In this document: positions 8,884-16,567 of the stretch, piece by piece
Numbering within the stretch: position 1 is the first letter of the stretch
How the letters are laid out: the number at the start of each line of letters is the position of its first letter
Assembly (NCBI RefSeq): GCF_928097925.1
Contig: NZ_CAKMRI010000001.1
Location: 1,240,001-1,304,000, forward strand
Length of the DNA stretch: 64,000 bases
Source of the DNA: Mediannikoviicoccus vaginalis
GTDB lineage: Bacteria > Bacillota > Clostridia > Tissierellales > Peptoniphilaceae
Reading direction: 5' to 3'
Notes under the pieces: model-generated
Told to the model about the DNA's origin: nothing
Seen by the model: the letters and a program-made list of their open reading frames with translations, nothing else
Databases searched by the model: none
Program-made: the position numbers and the translations under genes

Positions 8884-9441
8884 TTAAAAAATCTCTTCGT
8901 TTCCCTTATCAGTTCCATCAATTTTAGTAAAAAATTGATTATTATTAGGCAAATCAAGACGATTAATTGGATAGCCCATTCTATACATTTCATTTAATTT
9001 AAAGATCATTAGATTGATGTTTACATTGAAAATTTTTGAAAGAGTTTCATAGTCTTCGCCAAGTAAAATATGTTCCATAAGCTCCTCTTCATCAATTAAT
9101 AGATGGGCAGCAAATAGATTTGCCTCAAGCTCAGTAGAGTTAGTTATATTGAAAAGTTCGTATTCAAAAATTTCCTTTTTCCTAGCAAGATTCCCATGAT
9201 AAACATTGTGTCCAAGCTCATGGGCAAAGACCATATTTAAAATCCTTTCATCCACATATGGATTGTAAAACACAAATTCATTCCTAAGAATAACCTTGTA
9301 CATTCCTAATAACTTTGTTTTTTCTTTGAAGGGAATAAGCATTACATTTCTTTCTTGCAAAATAATTTGAGGGTCCCTAGTACCATGCAAGCTTATTAAA
9401 TTTTGAACATCATCATATATTGTTGATATTTGATTACTCAT
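8884..9441 (-). CDS. ImmA/IrrE family zinc metallopeptidase
   Basis: 185 residues. AHELGHNVYHG carries the HExxH zinc motif, and TELEANLFAAHLL downstream supplies the third ligand/helix of the family. ImmA-type proteases cleave a partner XRE repressor after DNA damage, as in ICEBs1. The partner here is the adjacent XRE gene. An SD GGAGGG is placed correctly upstream of the ATG. Derepression would then express the UvrX-type polymerase downstream. Confidence 0.88.
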   Translation of the reverse strand: MSNQISTIYDDVQNLISLHGTRDPQIILQERNVMLIPFKEKTKLLGMYKVILRNEFVFYNPYVDERILNMVFAHELGHNVYHGNLARKKEIFEYELFNITNSTELEANLFAAHLLIDEEELMEHILLGEDYETLSKIFNVNINLMIFKLNEMYRMGYPINRLDLPNNNQFFTKIDGTDKGNEEIF

Positions 9442-9469
9442 GAAACCCTCCTTTCGTTAAAATCCAATT

Positions 9470-9883
9470 TTATTCTTCTTCAATTCTAAATTTCTTTGGA
9501 GTATACTTCTTATTTTCCATTTTTGCCATATAAAAAGCTTCTTGCATAGCATCTAGTATTACTGCCTTATCCTCTTCTGGAAGTTCACCACCAGCCATTA
9601 GTCCAATTACGCCATTGACTATGTCCTCAGCATCCTTTGCACCCTTATAGCCAAATTCTTTTTTAACATTAAGTAAAAAATTGGTCTCTTGAGATAAAAA
9701 ATAGTCCGCTTCAACATCAAGAGCCTTCGCTAACATTTCATAATACTTTTCAGAACGGGGAACAGTTTCTCCCAGTTCATATCTAGATATAGATTTTATA
9801 GAGATACCAGATTTTTTAGCCAGTTCTTCTTGAGTTAAATTCTTTTTTATTCTTAATTCCTTTAATTTTGTGGCAAAGTTCAT
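9470..9883 (-). CDS. XRE-family transcriptional repressor
   Basis: About 137 residues. A helix-turn-helix at residues 3-60 (LKELRIKKNLTQEELAKKSGIS, given as start of the domain only) is followed by a C-terminal segment typical of ImmA-cleaved repressors. Two ATGs are possible: GGAGG directly abuts the one at 9889, so 9883, six bases further, is the likely start. First gene of the operon, behind a promoter filled with AAGTC/GACTT boxes that are probable binding sites for this protein (autorepression inferred). Confidence 0.85.
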   Translation of the reverse strand: MNFATKLKELRIKKNLTQEELAKKSGISIKSISRYELGETVPRSEKYYEMLAKALDVEADYFLSQETNFLLNVKKEFGYKGAKDAEDIVNGVIGLMAGGELPEEDKAVILDAMQEAFYMAKMENKKYTPKKFRIEEE

Positions 9884-9908
9884 ACTCATCCTCCTTTATG
9901 GTCATTTA

Positions 9909-10008
9909 AAGTCCATATGTTTCTAAAATATAAGTCACTTAACGACTTAACAATACTTAATAAGACTTTTAATGACTATATTATACTTTTAAAGTCCTAT
10001 TAAGTCAA
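9909..10008 (-). promoter_or_regulatory. Promoter and operator array of the XRE-ImmA-UvrX operon
   Basis: On the minus strand a TTGACT -35 (10008-10003) and a TATAAT -10 (9985-9980) are 17 nt apart. The motif AAGTC occurs on the plus strand at 9909, 9932, 9992 and 10002, and inverted as GACTT at 9944 and 9964. The 9932/9944 pair forms the inverted repeat TAAGTC-N7-GACTTA. Six copies in 100 bp overlapping the -35 and the transcript start strongly suggest repressor operators. Confidence 0.75.
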
Positions 10009-10019
10009 TTAAGTTTAAA

Positions 10020-10345
10020 AATATGTATAGTTATGGATGAAGATGGATGGGAATAAAAAAGTTAAGTTGAATTATGGTAGTAATTTTATTGATTAAAAAT
10101 AAATATTTATAGAATTAAACCAGGAAGTATTTGAGAGAGTTTTAAAATAAAATAATAGAAAAAAATGGAGGTTGAAAGATATGATTTAATATTGATAAAT
10201 TTAGCTATTTTTAGCATCAGACTAAGAGGCCCATGAATTAAAGGTCTTATTTATTGTTCCTAATAGGGTAGAGTTACACACCAATATATATATATATTTA
10301 GACGCACATAAGATATGGGTGTGTAACTGGTAAACTAAATTTTTA
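10020..10345. other. Non-coding AT-rich gap between the UvrX operon and the AraC gene
   Basis: No convincing gene. It contains a 23-codon ORF at 10165-10236 of doubtful reality, and a perfect 10-bp inverted repeat, GTTACACACC (10273-10282) and GGTGTGTAAC (10318-10327), enclosing a run of alternating TA. The repeat could form a hairpin, but neither strand has a T tract after it. Confidence 0.5.
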
Positions 10346-11338
10346 TTAATCACAGTACTCGCATTTTAAATTATGATGATTGCAAGTTAAACCACGTACC
10401 TCGCTAGGAAGCTTTCCCTTGTATCTTTTATAATAAATAGAAAATTTGCTATGGGATGTGTATCCAACAGATTCTGCTATCTCTTTTATAGGAAGTTCGG
10501 TATTTAACAAAAGAGTCTCAGCCACATTCATTCTTTTTCTTTGGGTGTATTCCGTAATGCTTTGACAATATTTTTCTTTGAACAAATTTTTTAATTTTGT
10601 TCCACTCATTTTGGATATTTTTTCAAGGGTTTCTTGATTTACATTCATGGCGAAATGATCATCCAAGAATCTTGCCACATCTTCAAGTGCTTTATTATCA
10701 TCAGATTCAATTTTATATTTTTTCCTATTTAAGTAGGTGTCGATTACAATACTTACCCATTCATTTGCTTTGGCTTTAAAGAAAAAATCAGCGGCTGGAG
10801 AGTCCATCTTACAATTTAATATTTCCATTGCCACTTTTTCTAAGGATTTTGTGAGAATTATTTGATTCGGTTGAAGTAAAGCCCCATAAAATGACTCTGG
10901 ATTAATGTTAATAGATGAAAGATGTTTTTCTATTAGCTCTTTTTTAAAACCAATGGAAACAGCAAGATAACAACAATTCTCGTGTAATAAAAAAACAAAA
11001 TCGTCTTTTATATTGTCAAAGTCAAAAGTACATAATGAGTTTGCAGTAAGTGTTTGATATGGATTAAACTTTTCTCCATTTGCACTGACAATGTAGCTTG
11101 TGTAAATTGAAACATAATCTGCCATACTATAGGTACTGTTTTGAACTACTTCCTCTCTGATATAAAAATCATGGATATCAATAATAAATCCATCTCCTTC
11201 ATAAAACCAATAAAGTCCCTCCGCATAAGTTGAATCATCTTTACTCCAACAAAATGTGTGCCCTGCACTTGAATATTTCCTATTGTTTTTACATTCATCA
11301 ACTTTCATATATTCTCTTACAAAATCATAATAAGTCAT
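10346..11338 (-). CDS. AraC-family transcriptional regulator
   Basis: 330 residues. The C-terminal 100 residues hold the two helix-turn-helices of AraC/XylS proteins: LEKISKMSGTKLKNLFKEKY and then LPIKEIAESVGYTSHSKFS. The N-terminal two thirds is an unassigned sensory region. It is divergent from an ABC half-transporter pair with a 160-bp shared control region containing an iron-box-like palindrome. This layout matches YbtA-YbtP-YbtQ, where an AraC protein senses a siderophore; that role is inferred here. SD AAGGGAT lies upstream of the ATG. Confidence 0.88.
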   Translation of the reverse strand: MTYYDFVREYMKVDECKNNRKYSSAGHTFCWSKDDSTYAEGLYWFYEGDGFIIDIHDFYIREEVVQNSTYSMADYVSIYTSYIVSANGEKFNPYQTLTANSLCTFDFDNIKDDFVFLLHENCCYLAVSIGFKKELIEKHLSSININPESFYGALLQPNQIILTKSLEKVAMEILNCKMDSPAADFFFKAKANEWVSIVIDTYLNRKKYKIESDDNKALEDVARFLDDHFAMNVNQETLEKISKMSGTKLKNLFKEKYCQSITEYTQRKRMNVAETLLLNTELPIKEIAESVGYTSHSKFSIYYKRYKGKLPSEVRGLTCNHHNLKCEYCD

Positions 11339-11392
11339 AACACACTATCCCTTTTAGACAATATTCCAATTAGCCTTATATTTAGCAAGTTA

Positions 11393-11422
11393 TTGCATTA
11401 CTGATTATAGCAGATGTATACT
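11393..11422 (+). promoter_or_regulatory. Promoter of the ABC half-transporter operon
   Basis: TTGCAT (11393-11398) and TATACT (11417-11422) are separated by 18 nt, about 75 nt before the start codon of the first ABC gene. Confidence 0.55.
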
Positions 11423-11430
11423 GTAAAAGC

Positions 11431-11449
11431 AATGATAATTAATATCATT
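11431..11449. promoter_or_regulatory. Fur-like iron box over the transcription start
   Basis: AATGATAATTAATATCATT consists of perfect 7-bp arms (AATGATA / TATCATT) around ATTAA and resembles the 7-1-7 Fur consensus TGATAAT-N-ATTATCA. It begins 9 nt after the -10, where a bound repressor would block initiation. The regulator identity is inferred from the motif only. Confidence 0.55.
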
Positions 11450-11497
11450 AGATGAAAATCAATCTAAAAGGAATATTAAAAGAAAGGAGATATGATT

Positions 11498-13252
11498 ATG
11501 AAGATTTACAAAAAATTATTTACTTATGTACAGGATAAAAAACATCTTGGGATTTTAGCTATGGTTTTTTCTGCTATATCTGCGGTACTTACGGTATATG
11601 GATATTATTTAATCTACAGATTTTTAGATAATTTAATAATTAATTCAGACTTATCCGGTACAGAGAGCCTAGCATTAAAATCGGTCGTTGCATTAACAAG
11701 TGGAGCTATATTTTATATTGTTTCAGCAACATTTTCACACGTTTTGGGATTTAGGCTTGAAACAAATTTAAGGAAAAGAGGGATTGATGGCTTAGAAAAA
11801 GCAAGCTTTAGGTTCTTTGACTTAAATCCATCTGGTCAAATAAGAAAGATCATAGATGATAATGCCGCACAAACACATCAGGTTGTAGCTCATATGATTC
11901 CCGATAGCTCTCAGGCAATAATCACACCTGTGCTTGTACTAGCACTTGGCTTTATAGTAAGCATAAGGGTTGGCATTACCTTACTTGCTCTTACAATAAT
12001 TGGAGGCTTAATTTTAGGGGCGATGATGGGCGAACAAAAATTTATGAAGATATACCAAGAAGCTTTATCTAAATTAAGTGCCGAAACTGTTGAATACGTT
12101 AGAGGAATGCAAGTTGTAAAAATATTTAGAGCAAATGTCGAGTCATTTAAAAGCTTTTACAAGGCGATAAAAGATTACTCAAAATATGCTTATGATTATT
12201 CACTATCTTGTAAAAAACCTTATGTTTTGTATCAATGGTTATTTTTCGGATTGATTGCAATTTTAATTATTCCTATAGTTTATTTTATGGCTAGCCTAGG
12301 CAGCACCAAGGTGATTTTACTTGAACTTATCATGATTTTATTTTTATCTGGAGTTCTCCTTGTCTCATTTATGAGAATGATGTGGTACTCCATGTATATT
12401 TCTCAAGGCAATTATGCAGTAGATACTTTAGAGGCTCTTTACGAAGATATGCAAAAAGACAAATTAGTGCATGGTAATGTCAATAATTTTAAAAACTATA
12501 ATATAGAATTTGAAGGTGTAAGCTTTGCTTACAATGATAAAGCTGTCATTGAAAATTTATCCTTTAAATTAGAAGAGGGAAAGTCCTATGCACTAGTCGG
12601 TTCATCTGGATCAGGCAAATCAACGGTAGCAAAACTTATATCAGGTTTTTACAATGTTAACGAAGGAAGCATAAAGATAGGTGGGATACCAATAAGTGAA
12701 TATTTCGACGAAGCCTTAATTAAAGCCATTTCCTTTGTTTTTCAAGATTCAAAATTATTCAAGAAAAGCATTTATGACAATGTAGCTTTAGCTAATAAAG
12801 AAGCGACAAGAGATGACGTTATGAAAGCCTTAAAACTAGCAGGATGCGATTTGATACTAGATAAATTCCCAGAAAGAGAAAATACAGTCATAGGCTCAAA
12901 AGGAGTTTATTTATCTGGCGGAGAAAAACAGAGAATTGCAATTGCTAGAGCTATTTTAAAGGATTCCAAAATTATTATTATGGATGAGGCATCGGCATCA
13001 ATTGACCCAGATAACGAGTATGAACTACAAAAAGCTTTCAAAAATCTTATGAAGGATAAAACAGTTATCATGATAGCACACAGGCTATCTACAATTAAAG
13101 ATCTTGATGAAATTATTGTGATGGATAGTGGGAAAATTATAGAAAGAGGCTCTGACAAAGAATTAATGTCAAGAGATACAAGCTATAAGAGACTGCAAGA
13201 GATGTTTAACAGTGCAAATGAATGGAGGGTTTCAAATGAAGGAGTTTTATAA
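11498..13252 (+). CDS. ABC half-transporter (permease-ATPase), YbtP/IrtA-like layout
   Basis: About 584 residues: a membrane domain with six helices (1-320), then an ATPase domain with Walker A GSSGSGKST, signature LSGGEKQRIAIARA, Walker B IIIMDEASASID and switch motif IAHRLST. All catalytic motifs are intact. SD AAAGGAG at 11483 best fits the ATG at 11498 rather than 11492. The second half-transporter starts inside its 3' end, so the two were made as a heterodimer. Exporter-fold pairs next to an AraC gene and an iron box are typical of siderophore importers, which is the favoured role; drug or peptide export cannot be excluded. Confidence 0.82.
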   Translation: MKIYKKLFTYVQDKKHLGILAMVFSAISAVLTVYGYYLIYRFLDNLIINSDLSGTESLALKSVVALTSGAIFYIVSATFSHVLGFRLETNLRKRGIDGLEKASFRFFDLNPSGQIRKIIDDNAAQTHQVVAHMIPDSSQAIITPVLVLALGFIVSIRVGITLLALTIIGGLILGAMMGEQKFMKIYQEALSKLSAETVEYVRGMQVVKIFRANVESFKSFYKAIKDYSKYAYDYSLSCKKPYVLYQWLFFGLIAILIIPIVYFMASLGSTKVILLELIMILFLSGVLLVSFMRMMWYSMYISQGNYAVDTLEALYEDMQKDKLVHGNVNNFKNYNIEFEGVSFAYNDKAVIENLSFKLEEGKSYALVGSSGSGKSTVAKLISGFYNVNEGSIKIGGIPISEYFDEALIKAISFVFQDSKLFKKSIYDNVALANKEATRDDVMKALKLAGCDLILDKFPERENTVIGSKGVYLSGGEKQRIAIARAILKDSKIIIMDEASASIDPDNEYELQKAFKNLMKDKTVIMIAHRLSTIKDLDEIIVMDSGKIIERGSDKELMSRDTSYKRLQEMFNSANEWRVSNEGVL

Positions 13253-14459
13253 AAAAAGATTTGCTCTTACAGATAAGGGAGCAAGAAATCTAACTAAAGC
13301 AACACTGTCCTCATTTTTCGTTTATTGTATAAACATGCTTCCTGCCATATTACTTATGATTTTTGCTCAGGAAGTTTTGGAAAATATGGGCAAAAGCAAG
13401 GGATTTTATATAGTATTCTCAGTTTTGACTTTGATAGCAATGTATATTTTGCTTTCTATCGAATACGATAAATTATATAGCACAACCTATCAAGAAAGTG
13501 CGGATTTAAGAATAAGGACAGCGGAGAATTTATCAAAATTACCTCTATCATACTTTTCTAAACATGACATTTCCGACCTTTCACAAACAATCATGGCTGA
13601 TATTGAAGGTATAGAGCATGCAATGAGTCACTCAATACCAAAGGTGGGCGGCATGGTATTATTCTTCCCATTAATATCCATCATGATGCTAATAAGCAAT
13701 GTGAAGATGGGTTTAGCTGTAATTATTCCAACGGTTCTAAGTTTTATATTTATACCACTATCTAAAAAACATTCAGTTAAGGGAGAGAAAGAATATTATA
13801 ATGCTTTAAGAGAAAACTCAGAAAGCTTTCAAGAAAATATAGAGATGCAAATGGAGATTAAAGCATATGGCTTATCAGAGGAAATGAAAGAAAAGCTATA
13901 TGAAAAAATGGATAAAAGTGAAAAAGTCCACTTAAAAGCAGAAAATGTAAATATCTTAATTATGTCACTATCATCAATATTTAGCTTTATATCTCTTGCT
14001 GTTGTAATATTTGTTGGCGTAAATCTAATGATTAATAAAGAGATAAGTGCCCTCTACCTTTTAGGATATTTATTAGCGGCTATAAAGATAAAAGACTCTC
14101 TTGATGCATCTAAAGAGGGAATGTTGGAGATATTTTATTTAACACCAAAAATTGAAAGGATTAAAGAAATTCAAAATCAAGAATTACAAGAAGGCGATGA
14201 TTATAGCTTAAAAAGATTTGATATTGATTTAAAAAATGTTGAGTTTGCCTACAATAAAGACGCAAAAGTTTTAAATGGCGTAAGCTTTAAAGCTAAGCAG
14301 GGAGAGGTTACTGCTTTGGTAGGTGCAAGCGGCTGCGGGGACAGTGATATAATGATGACAGATACAATAAATCCATTAAAATCAAAGTTTAAAGGCTTCC
14401 ACAAAACTTTTAAACAAGACGATTTAGGATTAAGTCTGTCATCTTTTTTATTAAATTAA
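13236..14459 (+). pseudogene. Second ABC half-transporter, truncated at Walker A
   Basis: The membrane domain (about 1-320) and the beginning of the ATPase domain are normal, up to VTALVGASGCG. The expected GKS/T lysine is then replaced by DSD, and the frame runs 35 unrelated residues to a stop. Walker B, signature and switch motifs are absent, so roughly 200 residues of the ATPase are missing. The junction lies near 14,337 and looks like a deletion that fused the gene to foreign sequence. The gene starts at ATG 13236 (SD GGAGGG at 13224), overlapping the partner by 17 nt. The protein cannot bind ATP normally, so the heterodimer is probably impaired. Confidence 0.8.
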
Positions 14460-14502
14460 CAAAAAAGAAAAGAAAACATAAGTAATAAGGATTGAAGAGA
14501 AT

Positions 14503-14793
14503 ATGATAATATTTAGAGTTTTTTTCAAAATCATATTGTTTCCTATTAGGATAGCGTTAAGTATCATAATTCTATTTTTAACGTTTGTATTAGGACTCAG
14601 CACAATATTTTTCAAACTGATTTCATTTATCGCTATTATGGGATTTTTAGGATCTGTTTATCATGGAGAAAAAGCACTTGCTATAGATGCGTTTATACTA
14701 GCATATCTTTTTAGTCCTTATGGTTTACCAGTGCTAGGATATTTTATTATAGAAGTGATAGAAGGGGTGAATGAAAGAATAAAAGTAATTTAA
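14503..14793 (+). CDS. CD1845-family small membrane protein of the ICE
   Basis: 96 residues with two to three hydrophobic segments: FFKIILFPIRIALSIIILFL, a central GFLGSVYHGE, and LAYLFSPYGLPVLGYFIIE. This resembles the CD1845-family proteins carried by Tn1549/CTn-type conjugative elements of Clostridia; their function is unknown. It is the first gene that I can assign to the ICE backbone. A terminator follows. Confidence 0.7.
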   Translation: MIIFRVFFKIILFPIRIALSIIILFLTFVLGLSTIFFKLISFIAIMGFLGSVYHGEKALAIDAFILAYLFSPYGLPVLGYFIIEVIEGVNERIKVI

Positions 14794-14821
14794 ATATAAA
14801 AATAAATAGATTAAAACGATG

Positions 14822-14856
14822 AAAAAGAGATAGCAAAATCAAAGCTATCTCTTTTT
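14822..14856 (+). terminator. Intrinsic terminator after the CD1845-family gene
   Basis: AAAAAGAGATAGC (14822-14834) pairs with GCTATCTCTTTTT (14844-14856) around a 9-nt loop and ends in a T tract. Confidence 0.85.
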
Positions 14857-15030
14857 ATATGAAAAGAAAGACTAACTATTAAAAGTCAAGAGGTGAAACA
14901 AAGAAAATATAAGTAATGATATTGATAAAAACTGAATAAAAATAAGCATGAAAAAGCACCCTAAAGTTTAAGATTAAAAATAGGGTAAGTAAAGTTTTTG
15001 CCTTTTAAATAGTAATTTTTTCAAAAGAAC

Positions 15031-15076
15031 CTGTAAATGGTAAAGGCTCCGCCCGAGCAAAGCTCGCCATTTACAG
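15031..15076. repeat. Inverted repeat beside the IS110 transposase 3' end
   Basis: CTGTAAATGG (15031-15040) and CCATTTACAG (15067-15076) form perfect 10-bp arms. Between them a second small hairpin, CGAGC-AAA-GCTCG, lies in an unusually GC-rich loop for this region. It could be an end structure of the element or a terminator for the transposase; there is no strong T tract. Confidence 0.55.
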
Positions 15077-15113
15077 AACCTTTATCAAAAATTTGTAAAC
15101 AGTTAAGCAAAAA

Positions 15114-16283
15114 CTAACTCTGCACTTGATAAGGTTCATTCTTAGTAAGGACAGCAAAAATAGTATGACAAAGCTTTCTAGCAACAGCGTTTGTAGCAAC
15201 TAAATGATGCTTGCCTTCACTGATTTTCTTCTGATAATAATCAGAAAAAACAGGGTCACAAAATTCAGCTCTAAGAGCGGATTGAAAAAGAGCACGCCTT
15301 AAGTAAGGAGAACCTCTTTTACTCATATGATTGTAAGTAGATTCATATTCTCCAGACTGAGAAACGCTAGCATCCAAACCAGCATAAGCGACAAGTTTTG
15401 AAGGATTAGAAAATCTTTTAATATCACCAATCTCACCTAATATAGTAGCAGCATTAACAGAACCAATACCTGGAATAGTAGTAATTGGAGAATTAAGTTT
15501 TTCAAGTAAAACCTCAATTTCATTCTCAACATCAGAAACCTGATTTTGAATAAAAGAAATTTGCTCAATAAGCATTTTGATTTGAAGACTAAATGAGTCC
15601 AGACAGAAATTAATACCAAAAGAAGAAGAAGCCTTTTTAGAAAGCTCATCAATCTTCTTAGAAGCATAGTTTTTCCTAGTAACAGATTCAAGAAAAGTAT
15701 TCAAATCATCAGAATTAATATCCTCAAAATCAGAAGGAGTAGAGAAATTTGAAAGAATTTCCTTAGAAGTCTTCCCAAAAATATTACTAAAAGAAGAGGC
15801 ATATTCAGGGAAAACTTGATCTAAAAGCGCAATAGTTTTTCTTTTAAGATCGCCAATAGAAGAAATAAGGTAGGACCTAAATCTGGAAAGATTCCTCAAA
15901 GACAAATAATCTTCATTAGAAAGTGAAGTCTCAACGAAATCTCCATATCTAAGAAGATCAGCTATTAAAAGAGAATCAATAATATCAGTTTTTCTCTTTC
16001 TAATCTCAATACCTTGTCGCCAACCGTCAGTTTGGATAGGGTTGATAACACGAACAGTAAAGTTTTTTTCAACAAGATATGAGTATAGAGATAACCAATA
16101 ATGACCTGTAGCTTCCATACCAACTTCAAGTTCATTTTTGAAAGCTTCTAGTTTAAGGATTAAACTTTCAGCACCATCAATGGAATTTGAAAAAGAAAAA
16201 GCCTTAAAGATAACTTTTTTCTTGTCATCAACTAATGAAGCAACATGAGTATTTTTACCAATATCGATACCTAAATAAAACAT
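15114..16283 (-). CDS. IS110-family transposase (DEDD recombinase)
   Basis: About 389 residues. The N-terminal RuvC-like DEDD domain begins YLGIDIGKNTHVASLVD, with further acidic residues in VGMEATGHYW and RKTDIIDSLLIADLL. The C-terminal transposase_20 domain contains TTIPGIGSVNAATILGEIGD and YAGLDASVSQSG, with the catalytic serine region typical of the family. GAGG seven bases before ATG 16283 makes this the likely start rather than 16295. The ORF is intact, so the element may be active. Confidence 0.93.
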   Translation of the reverse strand: MFYLGIDIGKNTHVASLVDDKKKVIFKAFSFSNSIDGAESLILKLEAFKNELEVGMEATGHYWLSLYSYLVEKNFTVRVINPIQTDGWRQGIEIRKRKTDIIDSLLIADLLRYGDFVETSLSNEDYLSLRNLSRFRSYLISSIGDLKRKTIALLDQVFPEYASSFSNIFGKTSKEILSNFSTPSDFEDINSDDLNTFLESVTRKNYASKKIDELSKKASSSFGINFCLDSFSLQIKMLIEQISFIQNQVSDVENEIEVLLEKLNSPITTIPGIGSVNAATILGEIGDIKRFSNPSKLVAYAGLDASVSQSGEYESTYNHMSKRGSPYLRRALFQSALRAEFCDPVFSDYYQKKISEGKHHLVATNAVARKLCHTIFAVLTKNEPYQVQS

Positions 16284-16295
16284 TTGAAACCTCAT

Positions 16296-16500
16296 AAAAA
16301 GTATTTTAGATAGAACCTTCTAAATCTAATAACGTTACTGCCTTATGGGAGATACGAAGTACTGAAAATCAGTCAACATCTAACTTATACGTAAACAGTT
16401 AAAAGATTAGAGGACTCACTCTTTCAAGTACGAGATTAAATCTCAAGGAGGGGACGAGTACACTCTATCTAATAACAATATTATACAGTAAAACTGAATA
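16296..16500 (-). ncRNA. Candidate IS110 bridge-RNA region
   Basis: About 200 nt of non-coding DNA directly upstream of the transposase, where IS110-group elements are known to encode the bridge RNA that guides recombination. A TATAAT -10-like box lies on the minus strand at 16485-16480. Self-complementary elements include ACTGA-AAA-TCAGT (16361-16373) and GAGAT-TAA-ATCTC (16432-16444). Boundaries and guide loops were not determined. Confidence 0.5.
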
Positions 16501-16567
16501 ATACTTAGTCGATAAAGGGTTATAGGTTACCTTTAACAACCTAAATACATTATATAAGGGGGTTATG

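Larger units (their letters stand above)
14990..16503 (-). mobile_element. IS110-family insertion element (approximate limits)
   Basis: A single transposase gene on the minus strand is flanked by non-coding ends: about 120 bp downstream, including the inverted pair CTGTAAATGG (15031) / CCATTTACAG (15067), and about 200 bp upstream with strong secondary structure. It separates the CD1845 gene from RepA within the ICE. IS110 elements lack terminal inverted repeats and target duplications, so exact ends cannot be read. Confidence 0.7.

Noticed and set aside
10165-10236. 23-codon ORF in the gap before the AraC gene
   Set aside because: No SD, no recognisable motif, ends at once; ORFs of this length are expected by chance in AT-rich DNA.
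10283-10298. Run of alternating TA as a possible microsatellite or promoter
   Set aside because: Too short and lies inside the inverted-repeat loop; no correctly spaced -35 partner.
15031-15076. IS110-adjacent inverted repeat read as an attC-like or CRISPR-like unit
   Set aside because: Single copy, no repeated spacers and no integrase nearby; better explained as an IS end structure.
16523-16543. TAGGTT-N9-AACCTA upstream of RepA as the replication origin
   Set aside because: One short inverted repeat is not enough; no iterons were seen. It is mentioned only as a possible RepA operator.
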